In this document: positions 36,831-49,240 of the stretch, piece by piece | Position numbering within the stretch: the stretch's first letter is position 1 | Layout of the letters: the number at the start of each line of letters is the position of its first letter | Assembly (NCBI GenBank): GCA_905160935.1 | Contig: CAJHZI010000753.1 | Span: 1,010,001 to 1,074,000 of the forward strand | Length of the DNA: 64,000 bases | DNA from: Enchytraeus crypticus | Lineage: Eukaryota; Annelida; Clitellata; Enchytraeida; Enchytraeidae | Reading direction: 5' to 3' | Position numbers and translations under genes: made by a program | The notes under the pieces: generated by a model | Database searches by the model: none | What the model saw: the letters and a program-made list of their open reading frames with translations, nothing else | What the model was told of the DNA's origin: nothing

Positions 36831-37713
36831 ATTCGTGTCGGAACCAGCCTTACCTGAATATATGCTGTTAGATACTGTAAGACATGTAAATGCAAAAACT
36901 AATATACATTTGTATTGTTCTTACTATCTTTATTTAATGTCAGGCTGGTGAAGAAGAAAGGAACTACAGGAGTTTGGTTAAGTTCGGTTTGGAAGAAGTT
37001 CGGGTTCGGTTCGGGTTCGGCCAGAGTCTGGGTTCGGGTTCGGTTCGGTTCGGCCAGAGTCTGGGTTCGGGTTCGGTCAGAGTCTGGGTTCGAGTTCGGT
37101 TCGGTCAAAATTCTAGATTATAGGGTTCGGTTCGATTCCCATCTCTACTAATTACATGAAACAGTTATCACTTATAAATCAAGTTAAATATTAAAAAGTT
37201 AGATTAATCAATCAGGAATGTCAAGTGCCTATTTAATAAAGAATATCTCATTATTATTGACCACTGTTGAATTTCAGCCCGACCACCGATATTTGTCTAG
37301 TATGATAGTTAGATTTCAGTCAGAAATATGGCATTCTATTTTGAATTAAAAAATTCTATTCTTGAATGCAAGGGAAATATTCACAAATATTAATTTAGTA
37401 ATAAAGGCTTAACCTCTGCTTCTTCATTCAAGAATGATTGTGTTATCAGAAAGAGTTTTAGCCAAGCAATGCTCAATAAACTTACAGATTTCAAAATTGG
37501 CATAACACTTCATAACACTTTAACTATCTTAGACACGACTAAACAACAACATGTAGCTGATATTCAGTATTGCAGGGCTCCATTATTGACTATTATTGAT
37601 TACTTGGACTCAGTATTTTACTGAGTTCAAGTTTTAGAGAGTCAGATGAGAAAATTCCTGTAAACGTAGTTGAAATATCAGTCAGTGTGTGTCTATAACG
37701 AGGCAATGCCTGA

Positions 37714-40700
37714 TCAGTCAGTGTGAGCTTGTAACGAGGCAATGCATGGAGCGAGAAATTCTCTCCTCAACTTCTGTCCATTCAATAGCAGCCCCAGTGG
37801 ACTGTCGACTCGAATACTGGAAAATCTAAAATTCTGAACAACAAACGCGCAGAATAGATAAATACGATACAGTACAACAGGCCACAATTGTCTCAGGTTA
37901 TTAGATAACTTGAATGTCTCAATAGCGCAATGGTTAGAGATATAGGTAACGTCATGAAATTTTAAAAGACAGATCCGGAGGTGAGTTGAACTCTCGTGGG
38001 TTCGATTCCCAGCCGCGCTGATCTGAGAGTAAAATCTCGGACATTCACTGGACTGGTTACACGGTAAACGGTCTAAATTGTCCAACGGTTAAAACATGTG
38101 GTATTGAAAGTGATAGATATCAACGTAGTGGATCATTTCACTATAACGTGTGTTATTATTACTATAACTTAAAATGGATTTGAATATGGTTGGATTCAAG
38201 ACGCTTAGGAAAACGGACCAACTATAGTACATGATATAAAAACGATACACACATTCGAAAGAGGCGATAAACTCCAATACCGTAGTGAAGATCATTAAAC
38301 CAATGTACCACTGAAACTAAATACAGCACTTCAGAACTTTTCCTTTAGCTGGTCAGGATATAGCGTCACTTCTCATAAAGAGTTTTTGAGTAAGTTTGTG
38401 ATATATAAATTCCTATAAATGATTGAAAAAATAGACCAAAATAAATATTTCCAGTAAAGCACGTAGCGCATATTCCAGTAAGAAAATTTCAAATAGTTTC
38501 TTTTTAACTATTGTAAGATAATAATTAAATAACTATTACATGGGCCTACAAAGACTAATCGTTACATGTTTTCTATAATTATAATAAAACTAAAAGAGTG
38601 AGGTATAAATTTAGAAGAGCCATTTAGCGATCTTTCTTCTAGCACTGCCCATTGGCAGGTCCATTGCATATAACTCCTCGACATATTTCTATCCTCTTCC
38701 ATTCTCTTCATATAAACTTATGAATTAAACTACATGTAGATATCAAATCGTCCAGCATCCCAAGTCTCGGACTTGCTTAAACCTATTTTTCCATTCTGCC
38801 TTGAATGACCTCTTTTAGTAAACAATTTCCTCCAAGTATATGACCCATCTAGTTCTTCTTTCTATTCCTTATGATATTTATTAATTGTCTATTTATGCCA
38901 ACCCTATTTAGCACTTCTTCGTTCGTAGTTTTGTCACGAATGCAGAAGTGCTAAATAGGGTTGGCATTTAGAGATATATATTATACATGAACACCGTTAT
39001 ACACCATTTTAGTGTTGGCTTATCTAGAATTAGATCTTTGAAATAGTCTAATTTCTGCATTTTTCCATTATAAAAGGAAAAATATTAGTTTTGATAGCAC
39101 AATGCGATTACATATAAATACTAAAAATGTAAGTCAGAACGCTATAATTCATGTATATATTTTATCATCATCATCTTCCTTTTAACTAGGGTCGGGATCA
39201 TGTATATATTTTATCAAAAATAAAAAATTTCATAATAATTACTGGTTCAATCGCTCTCTGCAGCAATTTCGTTGTACACTAAATGTTAGTGTACTATAAA
39301 GATTTCCTGGATAGATTGGATATAACAGATCTTCTACTTTGTACAAACTAATGAACACATAATATTGGTTATCCAAACTAATGAACAACGAAGCTGTTTG
39401 TCTGATCGACTATCTGCATAATGTTCGATATAATACCAGTCAACAATGTTTCATCAGTAAAATATTTACTACAAAATTCTTACTAAATAGCAATATATTT
39501 AGCGCAAAATATTTACTAAATTTCTTAATAAATAGCATTATTTAGTGTAAAACTTTTACTAAAAAATGCTTACTTTATCTTCATAGGTGATGTCTATCTG
39601 CAGTAGAGTAGGTTCAGGGATTGCAAGGAAGTCACCAACCTTTATGCTCCAGTTTGTGGTCACATTATAAACTGTCACACGCAGGCAAGTTGACGCTTTG
39701 TCAACAATCCAAAACGTGCTGCGATATATTCAATTGTGCTGTAGTTGTACTTCTTATATGATATTGATATATATTTCTTTTATATATGATAGTGATTCAA
39801 TATTTAACCTGTCATTCAGCGGCCCATTCAAGTATTTTATAATTAATCATCAAGTAGTTTTGTTATTCAACTGAAACACTTATTATACTTTTATATCATT
39901 TTATACAACTTATTATACTTTGATACTATTATTCTTAGTGCACTGCCTACTGGCAAGTCCATGGTATGTAACGCCTCCACTCTTCTCAGTCTTCCGGACA
40001 TGAAAAGGAGAAAACAGAAAAAGGAAAACGGAAGACAGTGAAGAGTGGAGGCGTTGCATGCCATGACACCGCCAGTAGGGAGTGCACTAAGAAAGACAGA
40101 CTACACTTTAACGTCATAGTGCTTTTAGAGTTGCAGTTAACAGAAGAGCTATAAACAAGCTAAACCATAGAACTATAATAATTATCAGAAAAAAAAAGAA
40201 AAAAACAAGGAAGAATGATTGTGAACTTAAACTGTAATTTGTATAACACAATTTAAAGCAATCGAAAATATCGCCAATGCGCAAGGAAAATATGTAAAAA
40301 TAGTAGTAAAAATATTAAAGATAAATACACTAAAGTTGACTTACAAAGCAACCGAGTCAGTCTCATCAGAAAGCAGGCAGACCACTACGCCCAGAACAAC
40401 CTTTCCTGCATTTCTTCCAACAGTTAACTGACTCAAAGCCACTGGCTCCAGCTGAACGCTCTTACCACTGATGTCCTTATATGAAGAAAGAATAGGGTTG
40501 AGGTACACAGTCTCCTTTATATTCTTCAGCAAAGACTGTAACTTTTTATCTCGAAGCTTTCCCTAAATATAAAAATAGCAGAATACCAGTGCTACCTATG
40601 ATTTGCTGATAATTACAGACAGTAAGTCACAAATGACGAATACAGTACAAGTCTATGCTGACTTATAAACAATCAGAAAATTTGTACACAGCACATTCTT

Positions 40701-43700
40701 ACCTTCACTGTAAAATCATAATCAAATTTATTTTATGGATAGCAATGAAAACAGTAACCCAGCCCGCAATGTAAAGGTCAATATTAACTAGATAATCAAA
40801 CAAACGTAGAATACCCGTCGCCGTCATCATCATCATCATCCCTTGAATCCCAATTTAACTGGAGGCGGGAAAATAACAAAGAACACTGATCGATATTTTA
40901 TTTATTTATTTGTATTTAATAAGATTTGAACCTTTGATTCAGTGAGATCCACAGACTTAGCGAGAAGCTGAACGAGCTTGCATAGTTTTTCCTTGGGTTC
41001 ATTGAAGTCAGGATCCAGAGCAGCGGCTCTCGAGTAGCCAATAAGAGCTAACTCGTATTCTTCTTGAAACAGATACACCTGTACACAAATATAAAACTAA
41101 CTTACACTGGTCCATAAAACATAGCAAATCAACACAAATATTACTAATTAATAGTAAACGGTGCTTATTGGGTTACTACCAGGATTTAGCATGAATTATT
41201 ATGTGTGGTACATTACTCGCTTAGCAAAGTTTGATTTCTTGGCCACCAAAATTTACTTCAGACAGTAGGCCTATATATTAATAGATATTTTAAGGCAGTC
41301 TCACAATCTGATAATATATCAGAGGCTCATTTGTCAACTTTATTCAGGCATCATCATCTTACATTTAATCCCAGTTTAACTAGTGTCGGGCAACTAGTAA
41401 TGCTTACTTTCTTTAGTAAAACTAATAAATTGCTCTCTTGTTAGAAAATAATTATAATCAATCTGTTAGTCTTCGTTATATTAGAGCCTGCGATCATTTT
41501 AGTGAGTTAGACAAAGGATGTTAACTAAATACAAAACTTCTCAAACTCACCGCAAATGAGTGACAGGTGGAGTTCTTGTGAAAATAATTATTCACAAGCG
41601 TTTAAGCTGTATTAGAGAGTGCTTACGTGGCCTTTGAGATCAAGGACAAGAACCTAACTGCACAGCATTACTAATAGTTAGTATATTAGTTAGTATCGTT
41701 TATTGGTTCATCACAACACAGACTATACAAACAATAGGAACGTGCACAATACGAAAGAGGATACCATAAAAGAGCCATAGCTCTGTTCGGTAATACCATA
41801 ATTAGCAGCTATAGTCTACTTAAGTGAGAAATACAAAAAATTTCTATTGCATTACTAATTACAGTAAAACCGTTGGTAGCCATACAATTGAACATTATCA
41901 AATTAGGAACTGGCCAGACACTGGCAAGTGAAACTCAAAATAAATTTTTAAAAAAGCATCTCTAAATTTCTAAGTTTCTAAATTATTACAAATTAAATAA
42001 GTAAACTAAGATCATATCTCCAAATAGCAAAAAACTAACTATTTAAACTAAACTTTAAAGTGCAAAGAAAAATAATAAAACAAGAAAAGGAAAATACAAT
42101 GAAACAAATGTAGTGCCTAATTAACTAGTAAACTAGTACAAGCGTTCAAAGAGAGCTTTACTTGTATAAATACATAAAGGCTTAATTACTATTGATTAAA
42201 TATTAAACTATAAAATTATTTCTTAAAATTAGAAATAGACGTAGCATTTTTGATAACATCTGGCAAATACAGTTTTGGACCATGTACAGATATGCATTTA
42301 GCTCGTATATTTGTACATGAGAAGGGTACAATGAATTCATTAACATTTCTCGTGTAATAATTAATATTCTCTACAATAGTGCTAGATATTACAAATTCGT
42401 TGCAAGTTAACGGTAGGCAATTATGTTTACATTTTAACATAAATAACACTGTGTTCTAGTAATTAATATCAGACAATTTCAAAATGCCAAGGTCATTGAA
42501 TATTGGAGACGAATGTGATAAATAACTACAATTATTAATAATTCTAACTGCACGTTTTTGTAGGACAAATAATTCTTTTAGAATAGAAATGGATGCACAA
42601 CCCTACATAATATTGCAGTAATTTAGGTGAGAATGGATAAAACTATAATATACGTTTAGCAGTGATTGTTTGGGCAATTTAAACCTAAGTCGTCTAAGAA
42701 TATATAAAGCTTTTGAGACTTTTGTAGATACTAGTGAAATATGACGTTGCCAAGTGAATCTTTGGTCAATCATTACTCCCAAAAATTTAGTGAACTCAAC
42801 TTGTGCAATTTTGACATCATCAATAAATAAGTGAAGATCCACTGGTAAACCATCAGAGTCAAGGGGTATTTTCTTGTAACCAAATAACATAAAATTTATT
42901 TTTGATACATTTAGGGATAAACGATTTGCTTTAAACCAGTCAGTCAGATATATTAGTTCAGTATTAATAATTTGCATTAACTTAAATATATTTGAGTTTG
43001 AGCACAAAATATTGGTATCATCAGCAAAAAGTAAAAATTTGTAAATGTTTGCTACATGAAGAACAATATTAAGATATTTCATTCAATTTTTTGGCTTTAT
43101 TAATTCATAATTTAATATTATTCAAACTGCAAGAACCAAATTTAAATTGTTTTAAATTGCCTAGAAAATACCAAATTTGGATTAGGTTTTCTCATGGAAA
43201 ATCTAATTTTAGCATTTTTTGTAACTTTGTACTTGGTTTAAATAATAGTTTACGATACCGATGCTCGATTGAAATGCAGATCTGGATTACTACTGGAAAC
43301 AACATCTCGTTCCTGAAACAAATATTTACACATAAATCAAACACTGCGTTCATAAGATACATAAATGTCACTTAACTACTAAACATTGTAATTATGACTA
43401 ATGAAGAGATCATATATGATAACATCTATCACTTTTATATAAAATATCAATATTTAAACTCTAGGCAGTTTAGTTCACTATTCATTATCTGGTCCTGCGA
43501 AAGTCTGGCTGTTTGCTCTCTTACAAGCAGCCATGGAACTCATGAGATTTGAATACTCAATATCTGGCTGATGCTCTAAACACTGAGTTATTTACTTTTC
43601 AATGACACACCACACAAATTGTACAGTCATAAACAAAACCCAAAAATAAGTGTACATAAAAACCATACACAGCGACCAGTGCACTCCTAAAACAATACAC

Positions 43701-46700
43701 AATGATGAGTGAACTCCTAAACAATACACTGCAATCAGTATACTTCTAAAACAATACACTGCAATAAGTGTACTTCTAAAACAATACACGATGATAAGTG
43801 TACTTCTAAAACAATACACGATGATAAGTGTACTTCTAAAACAATACACGATGATAAGTGTACTTCTAAAACAATACACAATGATCAGTGTAATGTTGTA
43901 TCAACAACAACAATGTACTCCTCTCCTTAAATAATTCACAAAATAAACAATGCACTTCATAAGTAAGTATATGCAGAAAATGATAATGGCAGCTAGACTA
44001 GAATGTAACTATCAAGCCACACAACATAATTTATAATAACACAATACAGATTCATTTGTAAATTAATTAGCGAGATATTATAAAGTAGTTTAATATTATT
44101 TAATATTATTATAATATCATTAAATATAAGTAGATTTTTTAAAGAGAAATTTATAAAATACTACTAGGTCAACATCATCAAGAATTTCTTGAAGAATAGT
44201 TGATTATCATAAAAAATCGTTATATATCTTAAAATGGTTTACAGGGAGCTAACAAAATGCTACTTTTGCATTTACCACAGCTAAATTATATGCATTTAAA
44301 TTCCTGTAGCATCTAACAAGCTCTAACTGATCCTGCTGCAGTTTATATTGCATGCTATTTTTTATTTAGCAGTAATAGTTTAAGGAAATGTCGAGCTAAT
44401 AAAGTTGTATGCATACTGCCTGTTGATATGCAGATAGACATTGCCTGAGAACAGTGGGTGATTGCCCACCAGCAAAAAACTGTGACAGATAAGCATTCCC
44501 CAGAACAACTGAAAGAAAATATACTTTAGTCTTTAATTAATTATTACAACTAATACAAGAACTAATAATAACAACAATAACAACAATTAGAGTGCTAATT
44601 GTGAGTGTTGTCATCAATGACAACATCGAGCATTATTGACACAAAATCAAGCCAGCGAGCAAAAAGAAGGTCCAAAAACGGTGCAAATTCCAAAACCCAG
44701 AAAATAAAAATAAAATAAAATAAAAATCACTTCAAAAAGTAATCAAATAAATAACATAATGGCAATGAAAGAATGGGAAAGATCAATATAGAGGTAAACA
44801 TATTGTTACTTGTGACAGAAAGCAAATTTTTAAGAAATAAAAATTTGAATGCATAAAAATAGAATTCATATAGTACAAGTGAATGAATTTTACAAGGTTT
44901 ACATTTCATTCAAAAGAATTTTACACAGTGCACAATATTATAATATATAAATTAATTATTTTATTCAACAGTACAATAGGTGGTCAACAATTAAGTCCAT
45001 TTATATGTTAAATCAAATAAACTCTACTGTATATTAAAGAAATAACTAAAATAAACGTGAATCCATAGCAGACAAAAAGTTACAAAAATCAATTTATATG
45101 AAGATAACATACACCATGATGTTCCATCAGATACATCTAACTGAACAGCCTCTTTAGCTTTCCCTATACTCTCTTCAATGTTGCTTAGTCTATCCTCAGA
45201 GTTAGAGCTGCTACCCAAGTGCCTCATCACCATCGACAGATTTCGTAAAGCTACCTTGTCTTTAGTCTGTAACGGTATGTGTACACATAATTTGTAATAA
45301 TATCACACCATATAACAACATCACACCAAACTTACACGTTTGAAAAATATTGCATAATCTTTTGAAAAACTTTAATTAAAACATTTACACTCAACTAAAT
45401 GCATGTTTCAGTGATATGTCACACACAGAAAAGAGTGTTTGGATGTGCTAGCAGATTCTACTGCAGGTGACACAAGATACAAGTCATATTGATCATGAAT
45501 ATAATGATGAAATCTTAACAGATGCGAAAGTATAGAATTCCATAACTTACCTAATATTTCTTCTGAAGCAGTCTACACTATCAACAACTAATCACTATCA
45601 ACTCACTAAATCAAGATGGAAATGAGATTTTTCTTCCTGATTGATTCCTGTTTTGAGTAGAACTCTGCAAGAAAATGTGGCACAGCCAGTTACACAGAGC
45701 CAACCATCCATGTAAACATGATTCAAGACCAGACATTATATGTAACATTACGCATTTGAGAAACTGCTCATAATGGCAGGAAGGATTATTAAAAAATAAT
45801 TAAAGAAACTGAAAGAAAACTTAGCAATAGTCCAAAAACAAAGTTTGTAAATGTGTTTTCAGAGAACAAGCTGCTTTTAAAATCATTTTCATTAATGCTA
45901 AAATAATTAAGAAAATGAAGAAAGATGCTAACAAGCTTAAGAGATGCTAACGTGATTAAGAGATACTAACATGATTTAGAGCTCCCAGAAAGCAATTATG
46001 CGCAGACTCTATCTGTTCTTTCTTCCAATAGGACTCTCCCAGACACACCCAGGCATCGGTCAGCTTAGGGTCAAGCTTGACCGCCTTGGACAGAAACTCT
46101 TCCGCCTCACGGCTGAATGATGACTGGACATTGAGAGCTTTACCGCGAAGAAGAAAATACTCAGCTTTGCCTTTAGATTTCACTGCAAACATTTTTAAAA
46201 ATACATTTTGCTTATTTGTTCATTACAACACAGATTATACAAACAATAGGACCGTGCATGTAGTTTGATAAACAACTAGCAATACAAAAGAGGCTATTAT
46301 AGAAGAGCCATAGCTCTGTTCGATAATACCCTAATAATAATTAAAATCAAAATAAACATTAACATCAAAAGTAACTTAAAAGATAAATTTTAAGTTTAGA
46401 TGTGCTAACAAAATAAATTAGAACCAAAAATAATGTAGATACTAACAATATTGACAGGGCAGTTACGGAGAGATTTGGAATTAAGGAAATATACACTGAA
46501 TCCAGTAACAGTTTTAGTGAAAAATTGGCACAAATAGGGATGCATTTTTGCCATTTTATAACTTAGCAATACACAACAAAAATTGTGAATAATTCACTTA
46601 TATATCTCTTTCCTTAGTGCACTGCCTACTGGCTGATCCATGGAATATAACGCCTCCACTCTTCTCTGTCTTCCGCCTTCCTTTTCATTTCCACACATGA

Positions 46701-48451
46701 GTGGGTCTTTAAATCATCTAACATACCTAATCTCGGCCTGCCCCTGCCTCTTTTTCCTTCTATTTTACCATTCTATATATGAAGAAAATTTTAAGTTTAC
46801 AAACTAATTAAATATAAGTAAATTAATCAATTAATTCATTAATAACACCGAAGAATATACCTACCGCTAAGGGGCTAATTGAACGTTTTGTAAAAGGTGA
46901 CTAAGCACGAACTGAGAAAGGCAACAAGAAACAACCTCAGAAGCCATTATTTTCCAGACTATAGATTACATAAGGTATAGCCTTCTCTGAAGGGATTAAT
47001 TTGCAAATCTATGGCATGCTCTGTATGCAAGATAAAAGTACACACTGAGTATGAATAAGTACCTTGAACATGCCAGTTTTCACACAATACTAGAATACCT
47101 TCATTTTTCAAGACTAACAACATATTGAGTTAATCGTCATGAGACGCTATTGTAACATAATATATAGGGTGCATAGTGCATACGTTAGATTTCCAAAGTT
47201 CAAACTTAACTGAATCCAGTATCTAGGAGAATTATATTGGTACACTACAATTAACTACCGTATTACTATTCATTTATTGCTATTTCACTTTACACCTGTA
47301 TAAACCTGACTAACAAATAAATGGATAAAAGTTTCATACCATCTAAGTTTTCTAAAACGGACAGAGTTTCAGTTAATCGCTGATCAACTTCTCTGGATTT
47401 CTGAGCAGCTTCAGAGATTGAATGAGATTCGAAATAATGATCTCTAAATTTGTACAATTCTTCCACAAGTTTCTGAAATAACATGAATTCAAAAATAAAA
47501 CAATCATTTATAATTCAGCTTTACCAGTACTAAACTATGCAGTTGTTATGGAGTAAGCAGATATATATTATGCTCCAATAAAAACACAATCAAATAAAAC
47601 ATTTATTACACTGCATTCAATAATAAAAAATTTATTATTATCCATTTCCTCATCCAAGGATGATGTCAGGGACGTCAGAAGCTGTTTTTGGTGTATTGGT
47701 ACAGGGTCAGCCTTTAGACCTGACGTTCCAGGTTCGGTTCTTTTCTGCATCACTTTTATATTTTAACGCTTAGTAAATTTTTAAAGCTTAGTTAGGATCA
47801 AGATTAGGGTTGGAATTAGGGGTAGAATTTTTAAATATTTATTAAGTCCACTCAACAATAACAAGCTGCAGCAGCCATCCTCAACTGCTCGTAGCTGCTG
47901 GCCTCTGCAGCTTCTGTAAGTCCTTACACAATATACAGCTCCATTAAACTAAGCTAAATGTATTATTTTTGTTTTAAAAAATTACACAGAACTTATCCTT
48001 TTTCTATTACCTATTAGCATAATTATTAAATTTATATAAATATTAATATTAATGCAGTAATCAGAAGTCACTTTTGAAAACAAATAACAATGCTGTTTTT
48101 CCTTTGTATTAGAAACCACTTCAAACGTTATAAAAAATGTAGCCTATAACAATGTTGCAAGATTGAAAATTTCCAGCGATGACTTCTAATAAATTAATCA
48201 AAGAACTACCAGAATTATCAGCTGAGCACCCAATCAAAATATTTGCAGTTTCTAGTAGCTTAAAAATTACTAATTAATAGCGTAGATTTTGATTACGAAC
48301 GTTTTGTCACTAATATAGCATTATATACCAATTCAGCCACATTTAGCCATTATAACTTTTATTTGCAGCATAAGTTATTCCCCAGGATCGACACTAAAAT
48401 GCATAAATATCAAACCCTCGCCGTATCTAAGGATGCCTTTTCCTCAGCCAT
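37714..48451 (-). CDS. TTC5: Tetratricopeptide repeat protein 5 (STRAP), 10 exons
   Basis: TPR cofactor known as a p300/JMY stress-response partner in the nucleus and as the ribosome-side sensor that starts tubulin mRNA decay in the cytoplasm. Exons in coding order: 48451-48416, 47472-47340, 46182-45971, 45266-45113, 44508-44417, 43312-43259, 41078-40932, 40562-40345, 39718-39574, 37833-37714. They total 1311 bp (436 aa; human about 440) with all phases consistent. Recognised stretches include FRDHYFESHS (exon 2), GKALNV and SYWKKEQIESAH (TPR, exon 3), NLSMVMRHLG (exon 4), LGNAYLSQFF (exon 5), SSSNPDLHFNRA (the 54-bp exon 6), YSRAAALDP (exon 7), then the C-terminal OB-fold: VGDFLAIPEPTL (exon 9) and FSSIRVDSPLGLLLNG (exon 10). 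The 36-bp first exon is the least certain; its donor is AGG/GTTTGA. Introns hold a 1.4-kb LINE (intron 6) and several short repeats. Confidence 0.92.
37920..38153 (+). mobile_element. SINE-B copy, best-preserved tRNA-like head
   Basis: A-box-like TAGCGCAATGGTTAGAG and B-box GGGTTCGATTCCCAGCC, then GCGCTGATCTGAGAGTAAAA and the body ending CACTATAACGTGTGTTATT. It lies in the last intron of TTC5, less than 100 bp from exon 10. Confidence 0.85.
38896..38966. repeat. Perfect 23-bp hairpin
   Basis: 38896-38918 (TGCCAACCCTATTTAGCACT start) and 38944-38966 are perfect reverse complements with a 25-bp loop. It lies in intron 9 of TTC5. Confidence 0.9.
39933..40092. repeat. Foldback of two inverted repeat ends
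   Basis: Arms of about 64 bp: TCTTAGTGCACTGCCTACTG at 39933 and its inverted copy ending AGTGCACTAAGA at 40092, with an A-rich loop. Single arms of the same family occur at about 30470-30520, 38640-38720 and 46610-46770. It lies in intron 8 of TTC5. Confidence 0.8.
41690..43090 (-). mobile_element. CR1/L2-like LINE of a second family, 5'-truncated, with 3' UTR
   Basis: The minus-strand frame 43082-42603 has FLLFADDTNILCSNSN, LTDWFKANRLSLNVSK, FTKFLGVMIDQRFTW and INVYYSF-like HSHLNYCNIM. A second frame (42449-42216) has GPKLYLPDVIKNA and ISNFKK, the usual end of such proteins; stops separate the two. The 3' UTR contains GAGCTATGGCTCTTTTATGG and runs to about 41690. It lies in intron 6 of TTC5, about 170 bp from exon 6. 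A 3' UTR scrap of the same family is at 46205-46350. Confidence 0.85.
43662..43895. repeat. 30-bp tandem repeat, about eight units
   Basis: Unit GTGTACTTCTAAAACAATAC followed by ACGATGATAA. The three central copies are near-identical and the edges diverge. It lies in intron 5 of TTC5. Confidence 0.9.
44575..44705 (+). repeat. Repeat F copy
   Basis: CAACAACAATTAGAGTGCTA, GACAACATCGAGCA, AGCCAGCGAGC and GGTCCAAAAACGGTGC. Matches 50745-50885 and, inverted, 14970-15070. It lies in intron 4 of TTC5. Confidence 0.65.
46205..46350 (-). mobile_element. LINE 3' UTR fragment
   Basis: TTACAACACAGATTATACAA, ACAATAGGACCGTGCA and AGAGCCATAGCTCTGTTCG match the 3' UTR of the LINE at 41690-43090. It lies in intron 2 of TTC5. 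Confidence 0.7.
46905..47080 (+). mobile_element. SINE-C fragment
   Basis: CAACCTCAGAAGCCAT, ACATAAGGTATAG, AGGGATTAATTTG and GAGTATGAATAAGTACCTTG correspond to the 3' half of SINE-C. A similar fragment lies at 4110-4240 in the nuclear receptor gene. Confidence 0.65.
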
Positions 48452-48576
48452 GTTATTGTTTACATTTTCAATTTTTAAGCATAGATAGAATTCGGACTTC
48501 CAATTTTCAAGTTTTTACGTCAAACTCTTTCTTATAAATTCATTAGTAATGTAACTTAACTATTGGAGTGCTACTG

Positions 48577-48966
48577 AAAACACGCATTATAGTGAAATGA
48601 TCAACTATTTTGATATCTATCACTTTCAATACTACATGTTTAAACCTTTCGGTAATTTAGTCCATTTTCCGTGTAACTAGTCCAGTGAACGTCCGAGATT
48701 TTACTCTCAAATCAGCGGCTGGCAACCCACGAGGGTTCAATTCACAACAGGATTTGTCATTTGAAACTTCATGACGTTACATCTAAGCTATAGAAAAACT
48801 ATATTCACCGAATCCCAGCCGCGCTTATCTGAGAATAAAATCTCGGACATTCATTGGACTGGTTATACGGAAAATGGATTAAATTGCCTAACGGATTAAA
48901 CATGTGGTGTTAAAAAGTGATAGATATCGACATAGTTGATCATTTCACTATAATACGTTTTTACTT
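48577..48966. mobile_element. Inverted pair of SINE-B copies
   Basis: 48577-48792 is SINE-B in minus orientation; 48809-48966 is a truncated copy in plus orientation. Together they can fold into a long stem of about 150 bp. The pair sits about 125 bp upstream of the TTC5 start codon at 48451. Confidence 0.85.
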
Positions 48967-49240
48967 TTTTTTACCGACATCGCATTGACAGTTAACTTCC
49001 TAGATCACTCAGAGTTCCACCTTTCAATCACTCTATAAGAAAAAGACAACTTTCCTATGTCTGTCTTTACTTTAGGCCTAAGCAACTTATAGCTATGACT
49101 TTTTAGACCATTAGTGGAGAAATTGAAACAAAAATCTGTTGCTCGTAGTTCAGTAAGCTCATGCATTAATTTATAAAATTTTATAATATCATCTTTAATT
49201 CTCCTGGTTTCTAGGGTTTCCAGTTGAACTGGGGCCTTAA
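48967..49240 (-). pseudogene. CR1/L2-like LINE C-terminal remnant
   Basis: Minus-strand frame APVQLETLETRRIKDDIIKF, KSHSYKLLRPKVKTDIGKL and FSYRVIERWNSE is the usual C-terminal motif of these proteins. It is cut at the SINE-B junction near 48967. The spacer from 49241 to 50134 shows nothing else I can identify. Confidence 0.75.

Larger units (their letters stand above)
35464..37147. mobile_element. Non-autonomous hAT-like DNA transposon (1684 bp) with 8-bp TSD
   Basis: Terminal inverted repeat TAGAGATGGGAAT at both ends; CTAATTAC flanks it at 35456-35463 and 37148-37155. Just inside each end is a (GGTTC/GGGTTC)-rich block. I see no transposase. Inside are a SINE-B copy (35739-35966) and a LINE reverse-transcriptase scrap (36660-36830). 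An 8-bp duplication with short inverted repeats points to the hAT superfamily. Confidence 0.85.

Noticed and set aside
36745..36951. 68-codon plus-strand ORF inside the hAT-like element as a possible transposase piece
   Set aside because: No transposase motif; it overlaps, on the opposite strand, a reverse-transcriptase scrap.
35480..37140. GGTTC/GGGTTC arrays as interstitial telomere repeats
   Set aside because: The units are not a telomere motif and they sit exactly inside the ends of the hAT-like element.
37920..38010. Functional tRNA gene
   Set aside because: The A- and B-box-like motifs belong to a dispersed SINE-B family with a body and damaged stems.
41560..41610. Candidate TTC5 exon with a good GTGAGT donor
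   Set aside because: The translated segment (NSTCHSFA) does not match TTC5; the true exon 6 is at 43259-43312 and fits both phase and homology.
43091..43375. 94-codon plus-strand ORF
   Set aside because: Shadow of TTC5 exon 6 and flanking intron on the other strand.
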